Part shown: piece by piece, positions 52,191 through 63,100 of the stretch | Layout: every line of letters begins with the position of its first letter | Position numbering within the stretch: the first letter of the stretch is position 1 | NCBI GenBank assembly: GCA_018970165.1 | Contig: JAGWWZ010000001.1 | Location: 1 to 64,000, forward strand | Origin: Planctomycetota bacterium | GTDB taxonomy: Bacteria; Planctomycetota; Planctomycetia; Pirellulales; Pirellulaceae | Direction: 5' to 3' | Length of the DNA stretch: 64,000 bases | Notes under the pieces: model-generated | Database searches by the model: none | What the model was told of the DNA's origin: nothing | The model's input: the letters and a program-made list of their open reading frames with translations, nothing else | Program-made: the position numbers and the translations under genes

Positions 52191-52432
52191 AATTCGCCCC
52201 GCGGTGCCCGCTCGAATCCAAATAGACCCATTTAAGGCAACGCAAAGCCACGTGAAGCCAAGGTTTACTCCTCGACCACTACTGACAGTTTGCCACATTT
52301 TCCTCTTTTTGCAAGACAGGAAGCCAACTCTACTCGGTTCGCGTTCTGATCTGGCGTTCAGGGAACCCAGCTTGCTATTCTCCCCAGCGAACCCCGAGAA
52401 ATCCCTCGGTACCAACCTCAAGGAAACGCGCC

Positions 52433-53170
52433 GTGCCGTTGCCATCTTCACCTCAACTCGACTCCAGGATTAGCAGAATCCTTCTGGCATGCGTTCTCTT
52501 CGCCGCCGCACCGGGATGCACCGATGGCCCCTTCTTCCAAATGAAGAAGCTGAATCCCTACATCCAATCGCAGTGGCGTAAAGACCGTGAAAAAACAGTC
52601 GTCTACTCGCAGCGAGTCAATGAAATGCGACTTCTGAGACGTCAAATCGCAAACATGCCTACCGAAGAGCAATCGCGATGGATTGCTAAGTTGACAGATA
52701 TCCTGCAAACTGAAACCAGCCCCGAACTGAGGCGCGAGTCGGTATTGGTTCTCCAAGAAGTTATGGATCGCCAAGATGCTGTGGCAGCGGTTACCCCATT
52801 GAGCCAGGACAAAAACGACAAAGTGCGATTGACCGTCGCTCAGACCCTCGGCGCTCGGCCCAACACCGAAGCAGCATCAGCTCTCATGGCGATGGCTACA
52901 TCCGATAGCAGCCGCGTCGTACAACTCGCAGCGACCGAGTCGCTCGGAAAACACCCTACTGACGAGGTCCGTCAGTTCCTGGCTAGCAAACTGGAGGATC
53001 GTAACCCAGCCATGCAATACCAAGCTTCGCTCGCTCTCAAGAGCATCACCGGAAAGAACTACGGCGGAGACATCGATGCATGGAAACGCTACTTGGCTGG
53101 TGAAGATATCCCCGAGCCGAAGGCGAGCTTAGCCGATTCCATGAAGTCGTTCGTTCCAATGTGGAGATGA
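52433..53170 (+). CDS. HEAT-repeat lipoprotein
   Basis: 245 residues from a GTG at 52433. A lipoprotein signal ends at C29 (AAAPGC). After a linker, several HEAT repeats span about 95-215: ESVLVLQEVMDRQDAVAAV, KVRLTVAQTLGARPNTEA, RVVQLAATESLGKHPTDEV and AMQYQASLALKSITG. HEAT lipoproteins of this kind act as protein-binding scaffolds; the partner is unknown. Confidence 0.8.
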   Translation: MPLPSSPQLDSRISRILLACVLFAAAPGCTDGPFFQMKKLNPYIQSQWRKDREKTVVYSQRVNEMRLLRRQIANMPTEEQSRWIAKLTDILQTETSPELRRESVLVLQEVMDRQDAVAAVTPLSQDKNDKVRLTVAQTLGARPNTEAASALMAMATSDSSRVVQLAATESLGKHPTDEVRQFLASKLEDRNPAMQYQASLALKSITGKNYGGDIDAWKRYLAGEDIPEPKASLADSMKSFVPMWR

Positions 53171-53289
53171 TAGCATTCGAGCGATCGCGCACGAATTCCA
53201 TTATTTATCTCTGTATGCGCCCAATAGGGGGTGCCGATAGACGACAGAGTATCTCAGCATTTCCCATGTCGTCTAACTGATTATTCGCT

Positions 53290-55389
53290 ATGCGGTCATG
53301 TCACATCAGTCGTCTTGGATTGGCCGCCTTCACGCTGGTAACTTGGGCTGTTCTGACGAATTGGTCAGAGTGGAGTTTAGGTCAAGACAATCCTCTGCGC
53401 GCTAATGGGACGAGTCAACCCAATGCCGCGGCTCCAGACCCCACGTCGCTACCTCTAGTCGCCGAAGAACCAACTGCTATCCAAGAGCGGCAACTTGCAG
53501 AACGCATTGCTTCAATCTGCACTCAGCAATTTGGACCATGGATGCAATGGCTTACACTGGTATCCCAGAAGCCAATCAAGGCAGACGCAAACATCGCTGG
53601 CGAAGATGACAACGCGATCATCGAGATTCCCGAAGCCGCATTAGGAGCGCTCGATCCTCCGGAACTCACGGAAGCTTCGAAAGATGGCGAGGCCGCGAAT
53701 GAGGAAGAGTCAACTGGCGGTATCGTCATTGGAGAGACATCGGAGGAAATGCTCGCGGACAACGCGGATCAACCTGCCGAGATTGCAGATGTGCCATCCC
53801 GAGAAACCACCGCCGCTAAGGAAAGCGCCGAGAATAAGCAAAGCACCGAGAATAAAGAGACTACCTCCCATAAAGAGCGATCCGTCAAGGATGCTTCTTC
53901 GAGGAACGTTCGAACTCCGCGTTCGTTGCTCGAGGTCGATGCAGTTGATTTGGAAGAATCGACAACACCTCGCGCCCTCTCGCAGTCTATGAAATCCAAG
54001 TCGGAAGAGGCTTCCGCCGAGGAAACTTCTGCCAAGGAAACTTCCGCCAAGCGGAGCATCAAGTCTTCGGACGAGGACATGCGTGACTATCTTGCCCAGG
54101 AAGAACCCTCGCCCGAGAGCATTCGCAACTCCACTAGCGATAAAATGCAAGGAATGGATGCAGACCGCGCAGTCAAGCCCAATACGAGCGATGCACCGGG
54201 GAATGGGATTCGATCACCGAGCAAGAAGCATGCAATCACTGACAAGCCGCGAGCCAATATACCGGTCCCGATGCAGCAAAGATTGGCACGAGTTCAGAGT
54301 TGCCTCAACTACTACCTCGACAATCCGGAGACGACCACCGCTCGCTCACCATGGGCTGTGATGCATGCAATCCTGGCCTATGGCGCAGATTACGAGTTGA
54401 TCGGCCCGAATGGCCGAGTGAATGCAATCGGATGGATGTGCCACAATGGACTGTGCCGCACGCAGAGAATTTTCACACCTCGTGGAGACTTCTTTATTCC
54501 GAATGTCGGAGGGGGAGTTCAAGGGCACGAAGGTCAGTTCCTGGCCATTCTCGCGCAATGCCAAGTTCCTCTCGATTACCCGATTCAGATCGGTTCCAAA
54601 AAGTTCACGGTCGAGGATCTGGTTCGCTACGAGATGGCAACCTGTAAAGAGAAGTCGGAGCTGACGTTTAAGTTGATCGGACTATCGTATTACGTCGATG
54701 CCGACAAACAGTGGCGGAGCAACGATGGCAAAGTTTGGAATCTGGAAAAACTACTGCGGGAGGAGATGGCACAGCCGGTTGTTGGTTCAGCCTGTGGTGG
54801 AACGCATCGCTTGATGGGCTTGTCTTTCTGCCTGCGTCAGCGGGAACTGCAGGGCTTGCCGATCAACGGCCAATTTGCACGTGCAGCCCAGTTCATCAAC
54901 GAGTATGTGCGCTACACTTGGCAGATCCAGAACCCGGACGGTAGCTTCAGCACCAACTGGTATGCAGGTCGGGGCAACGAGCCGAACGACGAACGCAAAG
55001 TTCAAACGTCGGGTCACATGCTTGAGTGGCTGATGTTCACGGTATCCGATGATGAGTTGACCAGTCCGCGGGTGGAGAAAGCGGTCGACTTCCTGCTCAG
55101 CAAAATCCACGATCGGCGCGACTTCAAGTGGCCGATTGGACCGCGAGGCCATGCCACCCGGGCGCTCGCCCTCTACCAACTTCGGATCGAAGCCCTCCTC
55201 GAGCAACGGTCGGGAGCTCCGGCAACGTTGGCTGAAGAGAGGGTTCAAGTTGAGGATACTGCGAAGACTGTCCAGTCTCCAGCTACCGCCCCAGTCATTC
55301 GCCAGGGACAGGTTTCGCCGGGGGGACGCCCCACGAGCCAACCAGCCTCCCGCTCCACCGGTCGTCCGAATCGCCGAGTTCGCGGCTGA
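53290..55389 (+). CDS. Exported protein with alpha/alpha-toroid C-terminal domain
   Basis: 699 residues. Signal peptide about 1-31. A long Ser/Glu/Lys-rich low-complexity region (about 120-330) contains imperfect repeats such as ESAENKQSTENKETTSHKE and SAEETSAKETSAKRS. The C-terminal part (about 335-640) resembles a prenyltransferase/squalene-cyclase-type toroid: GADYELIGPNGRVNAIGWM, GHEGQFLAILAQCQVP, GSACGGTHRLMGLSFCLRQR and QNPDGSFSTNWY. In planctomycete genomes such proteins are often mislabelled as ARF GTPase-activating proteins. The tail is Pro/Ser/Arg-rich. Enzymatic activity is unproven. Confidence 0.78.
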   Translation: MRSCHISRLGLAAFTLVTWAVLTNWSEWSLGQDNPLRANGTSQPNAAAPDPTSLPLVAEEPTAIQERQLAERIASICTQQFGPWMQWLTLVSQKPIKADANIAGEDDNAIIEIPEAALGALDPPELTEASKDGEAANEEESTGGIVIGETSEEMLADNADQPAEIADVPSRETTAAKESAENKQSTENKETTSHKERSVKDASSRNVRTPRSLLEVDAVDLEESTTPRALSQSMKSKSEEASAEETSAKETSAKRSIKSSDEDMRDYLAQEEPSPESIRNSTSDKMQGMDADRAVKPNTSDAPGNGIRSPSKKHAITDKPRANIPVPMQQRLARVQSCLNYYLDNPETTTARSPWAVMHAILAYGADYELIGPNGRVNAIGWMCHNGLCRTQRIFTPRGDFFIPNVGGGVQGHEGQFLAILAQCQVPLDYPIQIGSKKFTVEDLVRYEMATCKEKSELTFKLIGLSYYVDADKQWRSNDGKVWNLEKLLREEMAQPVVGSACGGTHRLMGLSFCLRQRELQGLPINGQFARAAQFINEYVRYTWQIQNPDGSFSTNWYAGRGNEPNDERKVQTSGHMLEWLMFTVSDDELTSPRVEKAVDFLLSKIHDRRDFKWPIGPRGHATRALALYQLRIEALLEQRSGAPATLAEERVQVEDTAKTVQSPATAPVIRQGQVSPGGRPTSQPASRSTGRPNRRVRG

Positions 55390-55606
55390 TTTGGACCGCG
55401 CATGTCCAACGTAATTCTCAACCCGAAACACAAGTTAGGGATAGAGTTACGAAGCTTTTGAGGTCTTTCCTCATGCGTTCCTCGCTGACGCGTCGGGTTC
55501 TGAAAAAATTTGCTATTCCACGGGATCTCAAGTACGCTGGACATCCAGTGATCTACCCGGTCGTGGTTTTTCCGCACCCCCTTGCTTGGCCAATGGTTTC
55601 ACGTTC

Positions 55607-55822
55607 ATGTTCACTCTGATCTCTTACCTTTGGATTCTGTTTACCCTCACCGTCCTGATCGCCCCTTTAGTGGTCGGTCTTATGTCCAGGCCCAAGAGGA
55701 CCAAGCCTGCCGTAGCCAACGCTGCAGCCGGGGAGCCAACCGACGCCGCAACAGAGGAGGCCCCCGCAGAGGAACCCGTTCTCGATTTCAACGATGAGCT
55801 CGCTGAGATGAAGCCGAACTAG
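55607..55822 (+). CDS. Small single-span membrane protein
   Basis: 71 residues from the ATG at 55607; the frame also has a TTG at 55586. One membrane helix (about 2-25, FTLISYLWILFTLTVLIAP) and an acidic Ala/Glu-rich tail ending DFNDELAEMKPN. Convergent with rsmH, overlapping its stop by four bases. No function known. Confidence 0.6.
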   Translation: MFTLISYLWILFTLTVLIAPLVVGLMSRPKRTKPAVANAAAGEPTDAATEEAPAEEPVLDFNDELAEMKPN

Positions 55823-56793
55823 GCATCCATCCGCTCGGCGACCCGAAGCTTCGCAGAACGACTCCTCGGATTCGCGTCCAGTTCAGCGAGATCGGCCACA
55901 ATCGGCTTCTTGGTGATCACATGTAACAAGTCATGCTCGCGCATGGCATGCTTGACGATTCGGTCTTCGAGAGAGTGAAAGGAGATCACGGCAAGTCTTC
56001 CACCCATTGCCAAACACTGAGGCAGGGTTTGCATCGCTTGCTCTACATGCTCGAGTTCCCGATTCACAGCGATGCGCAAAGCTTGAAACGTTCGAGTCGC
56101 ACTGTCGACCCGACCGTGGATTCTCCCTGGCACCAGGCGATGGATCAAATCGGCAAGCTGTTTCGAAGTCTCGATCGGCTGCGCTTGGCGCGTTTCGACA
56201 ATCGCCCGCGCGATCCTCCGCGAAAATCGCTCCTCGCCGAACTGATAGATGGTGTCTGCGATTTCCTTCTCGGTCCTGATTCTCAGGAAATCCGCTGCGC
56301 TGATCCCAGAGCTAGAATCGAACCGTAGATCGAGAGGACCATCGGTCCGAAAGGAGAAACCTCGCTGTGCATCCTGCAATTGATCGCTCGACAGCCCGAG
56401 ATCCAACAAGATGCCATCTACACTCGAGATGCCGAGCTGGTGTAGAAGATCAGGAATCGCGCAGTACGATTCCGCGCACACAATCCAGCGACATCCCTGA
56501 ATGGGTTGCAAGAACCAACCAATTTCGGAACGCTCTGCGGTCGTCTCCAGTTCGGACTCCAAGAACGGTACCATTCGCTCGATGACACTCGGGTCGCGGT
56601 CCATCGCGATCAGGGTTTCACTCGGGGCTAAAGAGGAACCGATCCGAATCGCGTGACCGCCACCACCGAGTGTTCCATCGATGATCACCCGTTTCGAGGA
56701 CGAATCCCTCGCCCCATCGAGTCTCAAACCCGTCAGTACCGAGTCGACGAGAACCGGGACATGCACTGTGGGAGAGGTCACTTTGAACGCCAA
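55819..56793 (-). CDS. rsmH: 16S rRNA (cytosine(1402)-N(4))-methyltransferase
   Basis: 324 residues, the normal length. VHVPVLVDSVLTGL (about 10-23), IDGTLGGGGHAIRI (about 37-50, SAM binding), GILLDLGLSSDQL (about 130-142), GFSFRTDGPLDLRFD (about 147-161) and LAVISFHSLEDRIVKH (about 266-281) are all family hallmarks. It methylates C1402 of 16S rRNA at the P site. In most bacteria it lies in the dcw cluster beside mraZ and ftsL; here it is alone, in line with planctomycetes lacking a classical divisome. Confidence 0.96.
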   Translation of the reverse strand: MAFKVTSPTVHVPVLVDSVLTGLRLDGARDSSSKRVIIDGTLGGGGHAIRIGSSLAPSETLIAMDRDPSVIERMVPFLESELETTAERSEIGWFLQPIQGCRWIVCAESYCAIPDLLHQLGISSVDGILLDLGLSSDQLQDAQRGFSFRTDGPLDLRFDSSSGISAADFLRIRTEKEIADTIYQFGEERFSRRIARAIVETRQAQPIETSKQLADLIHRLVPGRIHGRVDSATRTFQALRIAVNRELEHVEQAMQTLPQCLAMGGRLAVISFHSLEDRIVKHAMREHDLLHVITKKPIVADLAELDANPRSRSAKLRVAERMDA

Positions 56794-57275
56794 ATAAAAA
56801 AAGAGCCGGTCGGGGAGAGCACCTCACCCAAACCATCGCAGCATGCACCTGATAGTCCTTTCAACGCGCTTTGCTGGGTCAAATCGAGAGGTCAATCCAT
56901 GCTGGTTCAACGTCCCGATTCAAGGCTGGAGCGTGCGTGTGGTCTCAGGGTGGGGAACCGATCTCTGCTTCGCGATCGATTCTGCGTTTGAGCCCGTGGC
57001 CGCGAGGCTCAAACCAACCCTTGGTCCATCAACCACACATCGCTTCGATGGAGGGAGGCGCCGCACCCACCGACCGGCAATGGATCGATTGAAGAGCGAC
57101 AGGATCTACGATATCGGCCCCCCCCGACTTTGGCTACCTTCTTTTCACAGTTCTCTCCATGGAAAGTATGGACTTTTCCAGGATTTGATAGCATGATTCG
57201 ACGATCCAGCGTCGTTCCGTTTGTGGGCTGACCGACCTAAACATCTAGTTCTTCGAGGCTTACGGCTACCCGGGA
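56794..57275. other. Divergent intergenic region, 482 bp, no supported gene
   Basis: This lies between rsmH and the acyltransferase gene and should hold both promoters. A 117-codon plus-strand ORF (56843-57196) has no family resemblance and unnatural composition. A run of eight C is present at 57118-57125. No repeat or RNA structure recognised. Confidence 0.5.
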
Positions 57276-58085
57276 ATGACCCTGTCGCATTTATCTTCAT
57301 TAGTCTTTTTAATTCTTTGCCTCGCTTCTGCCTGCGCGTATCTGGGCCGGCAATTGTTCGGACCCGGGCGATACAGCCTGCAGGAACGCTTCTTGTACCT
57401 GCCGGTTTACGTTGTATCGAGGCTGTTGTGGCGGGTTCGGATCGAGTGGTCGCACGAGTACGTCGACTGGGAGCGGAGAGAGTGGTTATTGACCGATCGG
57501 ATGCTAGGAGGAGCGATTTTGGTCGCGAATCATTGCAGCTCGATGGACCCGATGTTTGTGCAGTTGTGCGCAGGTAGGCGGGTGCATTGGATGGTGACGA
57601 GTCTCTATTTTCAGAAGCCGATTATCGGTGGTTTGCTAAGATCCTTTGAGACGATACCGACGCATCGCAGCGGTATGGATACCGCATCCACGAAGCATGC
57701 GATTTCTCTCGCGAAGCAAGGGCGGTTCGTAGGGATGTTTCCTGAGGGGCGAATCAATCGTACGGGACAACCATTGATGACCATTCGCCCTGGCGCAGCG
57801 ATCGTTGCGTTGCGTGCCAAGGTTCCTATCGTGCCAATCTGGATCGAGGGAGCACCCATCGGGCCGTCGATCTTCAGCGCGCTGTTTCGAGCAGCGAACA
57901 TTCGAGTCCTGGTCGAGAAGCCGAATGATTGGGGATTGCAAGCTGTGAATCAGCACGGGCGATCGGATCGCTCGGTTGCCGAGGAATGGATCGCACGAGT
58001 GATGGCTCAAGCCGTGGTCCGTTCGGGCAGGTCGGACCCAGAGATATCCTTTGCTGGCCGTCATTGGGTCGAAGAGACGGGATGA
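57276..58085 (+). CDS. Lysophospholipid acyltransferase (PlsC-like)
   Basis: 269 residues. One N-terminal membrane helix (about 4-24). Acyltransferase motifs: NHCSSMDPMF (about 87-96) supplies HX4D, FETIPTHRSG (about 126-135) matches block II, and FPEGRINRTG (about 155-164) matches block III. Family members transfer an acyl chain to lysophosphatidic acid or related lipids at the cytoplasmic membrane. The next gene starts 56 bp downstream, probably in the same transcript. Confidence 0.87.
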   Translation: MTLSHLSSLVFLILCLASACAYLGRQLFGPGRYSLQERFLYLPVYVVSRLLWRVRIEWSHEYVDWERREWLLTDRMLGGAILVANHCSSMDPMFVQLCAGRRVHWMVTSLYFQKPIIGGLLRSFETIPTHRSGMDTASTKHAISLAKQGRFVGMFPEGRINRTGQPLMTIRPGAAIVALRAKVPIVPIWIEGAPIGPSIFSALFRAANIRVLVEKPNDWGLQAVNQHGRSDRSVAEEWIARVMAQAVVRSGRSDPEISFAGRHWVEETG

Positions 58086-58141
58086 TTAGAATTGGGCGCA
58101 AGAGATTAGGGTTTCGATGTCACGATGAGGGGTACAGCAGC

Positions 58142-60067
58142 ATGAGCATGAAACGGTTTCACCAAACGATTATCGCATCGAAATTTGCGGGCCCTTCCAA
58201 AACACTAATCGCACTGTGCATGCTCTGCTCGCACCTTCTGTTGCGAGGCTCCGCATTCGGACAAGACGAAGCACCTGTTGCTCAAGACATCAAACAACCT
58301 GTCTTTCGAGAGGGGGAAGCGCAGGTCGTGCCCGCGTTCAAGTCCAACTGGATTGAGCATGATTTGTTTGTTGAGACCGAGTTCGACTCCGATGGCGATG
58401 GGAAATTGGATCGCGTGCATGTGAGTGTGACTCGCCCCGAAGCTACTCAAACCGATGGACTCAAGGTTGCGGTGATCTATCAGTCGAGTCCGTACTATGC
58501 GGGGATGGGCTCCACGTTACCTGAACACATGTGGAGCCCACGGCAAAACCTAAACTCGAACCCGCCCAAGCATGAAACACCGCCTGCGATTACTCAGTTA
58601 TCCAAACGGCCTCGATTATCGGGGGAGCATCTTGGTGAATGGGTACCGCGCGGGTTCGCCGTGGTTCATTCTTCATCGCCGGGAACAGGATTGTCGCAAG
58701 GCTGCCCAACGGTCGGAGGGCCCAATGAATCGCTTGCCCCCAAAGCGGTGATCGATTGGCTCAACGGACGCGCTCGAGGCTTCGCAAGCGTCGATGGAGA
58801 CGAGACCGTCGAAGCGACCTGGGCGACCGGCAAGGTGGGAATGATCGGCACCTCCTACAACGGAACGCTCTGCCTTGCAGCAGCTACGACGGGAGTAGAG
58901 GGTCTCGAATGCATCGTGCCGATCGCTCCCAATACTTCGTACTACCACTACTATCGGTCCAACGGCTTGATTCGCCATCCAGGTGGTTACATGGGTGAAG
59001 ACATCGATGTCCTCTACAACTTCATTCACTCGGGTTACGAAGAAAAACGCAATTACTGCAATTGCAACGTGCGCGATGAAGGAATGCTCAAAGAGTTCGA
59101 TCGAACCAACGGGGACTACAATGCGTTCTGGGCCAGCCGCGATTATCTAAACCAACTCGAACGCATGCGAGCTCCGATGCTGATGGCGCACGGCTTCAAC
59201 GACTGGAATGTGATGCCCGAGCACAGCTACCGCATCTACAAAGCATGCAAAGAGAAGGGACTCCCTTGCAAGATCTACTACCATCAAGGTGGCCACGGTG
59301 GGCAGCCACCATTGCATCTGCTCAATCGCTGGTTTTCCCATTACTTGTACGGCATCGATAACGGCGTCGAGAATGAACCGAGGGCATGGATCACGCGCGA
59401 AGGGAAGCGGGCCAGTCGTCCCGAGACCTACGATGATTACCCCAATCCTGCAGCGAGCGATGTAACGTTTGCTCCAATGCCAGGAGGACGGACGATCGGA
59501 CGCTTGCTGCCAGAAGAAAAAACTGGATCGTCCAATGAACAGGGTGAGGCGACCAAGCGAGTCGAAGAGATCATCGATAACTTTTCGTTCAGCGGTCCGC
59601 AACTGTTGCAGGCTGAATGGTGCAACCATCGATTGCTCTATGCCACCCCCAAGCTCAAGGAGCCAGTGCACCTGTCGGGAGTCGCCAAGATTACGGTGCG
59701 ATTGGAATGCGATCGACCGACGGCATGCCTCTCGATTTGGCTGGTTTCGTTGCCATGGACAGGGAGCGAACGGATCACCGACGACGTGATCACCCGAGGT
59801 TGGGCAGACCCAGCAAATGCCCAATCAATCCAAACAGAAACCCCATTGGTCAGAGGCGAATTTCGGGACGTTACCTTTGAATTGCAACCGGACGACCAAG
59901 TCATTTCGGCTGGGGAACAAATCGGGCTGATGATTTTCTCGAGCGACCGCGACTTCACGTTGTGGCCCGAGCCCGGGACCCGAATTTCCGTGGATTTGGA
60001 GGGAACTCGATTGACCTTGCCCATTGTGGGCGGAATGGATGCATTCTCGGCGGCAGTCTCGGAGTAA
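58142..60067 (+). CDS. CocE/NonD family hydrolase, X-Pro dipeptidyl-peptidase-like, exported
   Basis: 641 residues from the ATG at 58142, with GAGGGG nine bases upstream; an ATG at 58082 overlapping the previous stop is possible but would precede the signal peptide by 20 residues. Signal segment about 17-40 (ending GSAFGQDE). Alpha/beta-hydrolase core: GKVGMIGTSYNGTLCLAA, with the nucleophile Ser in GTSYNG (about 240), Asp in HGFNDWNVMPEH and His in HQGGHGGQPP. The C-terminal jelly-roll domain is typical of CocE/X-Pro peptidases. It cleaves an ester or X-Pro peptide; substrate undetermined. Confidence 0.88.
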   Translation: MSMKRFHQTIIASKFAGPSKTLIALCMLCSHLLLRGSAFGQDEAPVAQDIKQPVFREGEAQVVPAFKSNWIEHDLFVETEFDSDGDGKLDRVHVSVTRPEATQTDGLKVAVIYQSSPYYAGMGSTLPEHMWSPRQNLNSNPPKHETPPAITQLSKRPRLSGEHLGEWVPRGFAVVHSSSPGTGLSQGCPTVGGPNESLAPKAVIDWLNGRARGFASVDGDETVEATWATGKVGMIGTSYNGTLCLAAATTGVEGLECIVPIAPNTSYYHYYRSNGLIRHPGGYMGEDIDVLYNFIHSGYEEKRNYCNCNVRDEGMLKEFDRTNGDYNAFWASRDYLNQLERMRAPMLMAHGFNDWNVMPEHSYRIYKACKEKGLPCKIYYHQGGHGGQPPLHLLNRWFSHYLYGIDNGVENEPRAWITREGKRASRPETYDDYPNPAASDVTFAPMPGGRTIGRLLPEEKTGSSNEQGEATKRVEEIIDNFSFSGPQLLQAEWCNHRLLYATPKLKEPVHLSGVAKITVRLECDRPTACLSIWLVSLPWTGSERITDDVITRGWADPANAQSIQTETPLVRGEFRDVTFELQPDDQVISAGEQIGLMIFSSDRDFTLWPEPGTRISVDLEGTRLTLPIVGGMDAFSAAVSE

Positions 60068-60162
60068 GTTTTTTCGCAAAAGACTCGCAACGAGCGGTTC
60101 GTTAACAGCTTATTGGCAAGGCATTTTCGCCTTGCCAAAGCGGGGCAAAATAGGCGACACTA

Positions 60163-63100
60163 GTGGACTTGCCTGTTGCGCACCCTAACGGATTGACTGA
60201 CGGAATGACGAGTTTGGCACAATTGGATCCGCCCAAAGCGAGCGGATTGGTCGTCCACATCCTGAGTAGCATCGCCCAGTTCGAGAAGAAGTTCCGCCCT
60301 CAGCAATTGCTGATGGCTAGGTATTTCACCTCGGGAGACTTGCCGCGACTGAAGAAGACCGATTCGGTTCTGAATTGGCTCTTTGAACTCGAAGGGGTCT
60401 CCCCTATCAAAGGCCAGTTCACCACCGGGATCTCCATCGAACTGGATCCCAAGCAACTGGCGAACCTCGACGACGTCACTTCATCGAGAGTCATTCGTGG
60501 CATCACGATGAGTTGCTCATGCACGGAAGCTCAAAAGCCTTGCGTGCACCAGATCTATTGCCTGAACTATCTGCGTCGCCAGTTGAGTCAACGTTCTCCA
60601 TCGGCGGCCGTGGAATGGATGCTGAGTTGTATCTCCGATGGTCGTGTGGCGGGTCGCAAGTTGGTGGAGTCGCTGCAGTATCTCAAGGTGGAAGAGGTGA
60701 TCCCGGAGACTGATGATTCCGATGAAGAGCCAACTCGATTGCAACGCATTCAGTGGCGATTGAATATGGCCCAGGGATGTCAGATCCATGCCTACGTGCA
60801 GACATCGCGCAAACGGGGCGGCTGGAACAAGGGTCGTCCGATCCGCGAAAACTTCGACTCGATCCCAGAAGAGGCCTTGGCCTTCGGCACCGATAAGATG
60901 TTGGTGTTGTTGTTGCAATCCGCCGAAGACTCCTATCGAGGCCAGACGCCTCGCATGACCCGCGAGTGCTTGAGGATGTTGATCGATCATCCCCATGTGA
61001 CTCTGGACGATGCTGCACAAACTCCGGTGCGCATACGCGAGGTGCCGCTGGAGATCCGGCTCGATTCCGAAGGGGAGGTCTTCAAACCGATGGTCTACCA
61101 ATCGGATATGTTGATCGAAGATATTCAGGATCAACCCGGCTTGATCTTGAAGAACATCAACAACCGAGAATCGCTCCTCTTGCGATACGATCGCGAGCGG
61201 CACACGTTGTGGATGAGCACATTAGATCAACGCATCGTTCGCTTGATCAATGATCTCAGTGTGGCCGAGCGTCGCGAAGCGGTCTTGGATCGCGAATGCG
61301 CGGAATACTTCGCCGACTTGATTGTTCAGGTTGCTAAACCTCGCCGTGTCGAAGTTCAGTTGCCTGAATCGCTTGCAGGGCCCGAGCATCCGTTGGAGCC
61401 GAAGATCGAATTGCATTTGTCTCCTCGCGGTAAAGAAACGATGCAGGTGGGACTCCGTGTGGCTTGTGATTCGGTTTCGGAGCAACCGGTTCCTGGTGTG
61501 GAACCGGAGCGGTTGCGAATCGCTACCGCAGCTGGCCGATTCCAATTGCTGCGGGCTCTCGACGAGGAAGCTTCACTCGCCGACGAAGTCGCCGAGCAAT
61601 TGCAACTGAATTTGCTCGCCTACGATGGGACTTATACATGGGTCGCGCAGACTCCCGACGAGGCGCTTGATCTGCTACAGCGCATCGAGCGATTGGGAGA
61701 CGCCGCTCCCACGGTCTGCTGGCCGAAGAGCCTGCCAATGCAGGTCATCGGCGAGATCACGCCGCAACGCTTGCAGGTACGTCTCTCAAGCGGCCGCGAT
61801 TGGTTTGGTGTCGATGGTATCGCGGAACTCAACGGTTTGGAAATCCCTCTTTCAGAGTTGCTGTCCGCGCTTCGGCAAGGGCGCCGCTTCGTGCCTTTAG
61901 GGGACGGCCAATTCGCTTTGATCTCCGAGGCATTGAGGCAACGTCTCGGTGTAATCGATGACGTATCGATCGGAGATGCCGGACAAATCCGGGTCTCAAA
62001 AGCGGGTACAGCGGTGATCGAAGAGGCGCTCGGCAGCGACATCACCTACGAAGCGGACCACTCGTGGAAAGAAGCGCTCGCCCGACTCTCGGGTGCCAAG
62101 AACCTCAATCCGGTCGTGCCCAAGGAACTCAGGGCGGAACTCCGAGCCTATCAACAAGCTGGCTACTGTTGGCTCGCGCGATTAGCCCACTGGGGAATCG
62201 GTGGTGTGCTCGCCGATGACATGGGTCTGGGAAAGACGGTCCAGGCGCTCGGGATATTGATCGAGCGAGCGAAGAATGGTGCCGCGTTGATCATCGCTCC
62301 GACCAGTGTGGGTGTGAACTGGCAACGCGAAACCGAACGCTTCGCTCCTACGCTTCGACCGCTGCTCTATCGCGAGCATGATCGCCAGGCATTGATCGAT
62401 TCCGCCGGACCTGGCGACCTGATCATTACGAGCTATCAACTCCTGCAGCGCGATATCAGTCGATTCACACAGCGAGCTTGGAACACCTTGGTTCTCGATG
62501 AAGCTCAGTTTATCAAGAACTTTCAAACCAAAACCGCTCAAGCAGTGCGGCAGATTCAAGCCGATTGGCATCTCGCCTTGTCAGGCACCCCCCTCGAGAA
62601 CCATCTTGGCGAACTCTGGAGTTTGATGAGAACGGTCAGTCCCGGACTGCTCGGCTCCTGGGATCGATTCCGAAAGAATTTTGCGGAACCTATCGAAAGA
62701 CACAATAAGAGAGAGAGACTTCAAGCCTTGGGGCGTGTCGTTCGTCCTTTCATACTTCGCCGTACCAAAAAAGAGGTCCTCACGGAACTGCCTGAGCGCA
62801 CCGAAGTGGTATTGCTCGCGGAACTCTCCGAGAACGAGCGAAAGAAATACGACGCCGCGCGTTTGGCCGCCTTGTCCGAGTTGACCAAGACCGGTGCGGA
62901 AAACGATCAGCAGATGCGCATCAAGGTGTTGGCATGGCTGACGCGCCTTCGCCAGTTGGCTTGCCACCCTCGACTGGTCGACAAACGTTGGGACAACTCT
63001 TCGGCAAAGCTCGACTTGTTTATGGAAGTGGTCCATGAACTCCGCGAGGGAGAACATCGCGCCTTGGTATTCAGTCAGTTCGTACAGCACCTGACGTTGC

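Noticed and set aside
56843-57196. 117-codon plus-strand ORF upstream of the acyltransferase
   Set aside because: No family resemblance and no good ribosome-binding site; treated as intergenic.
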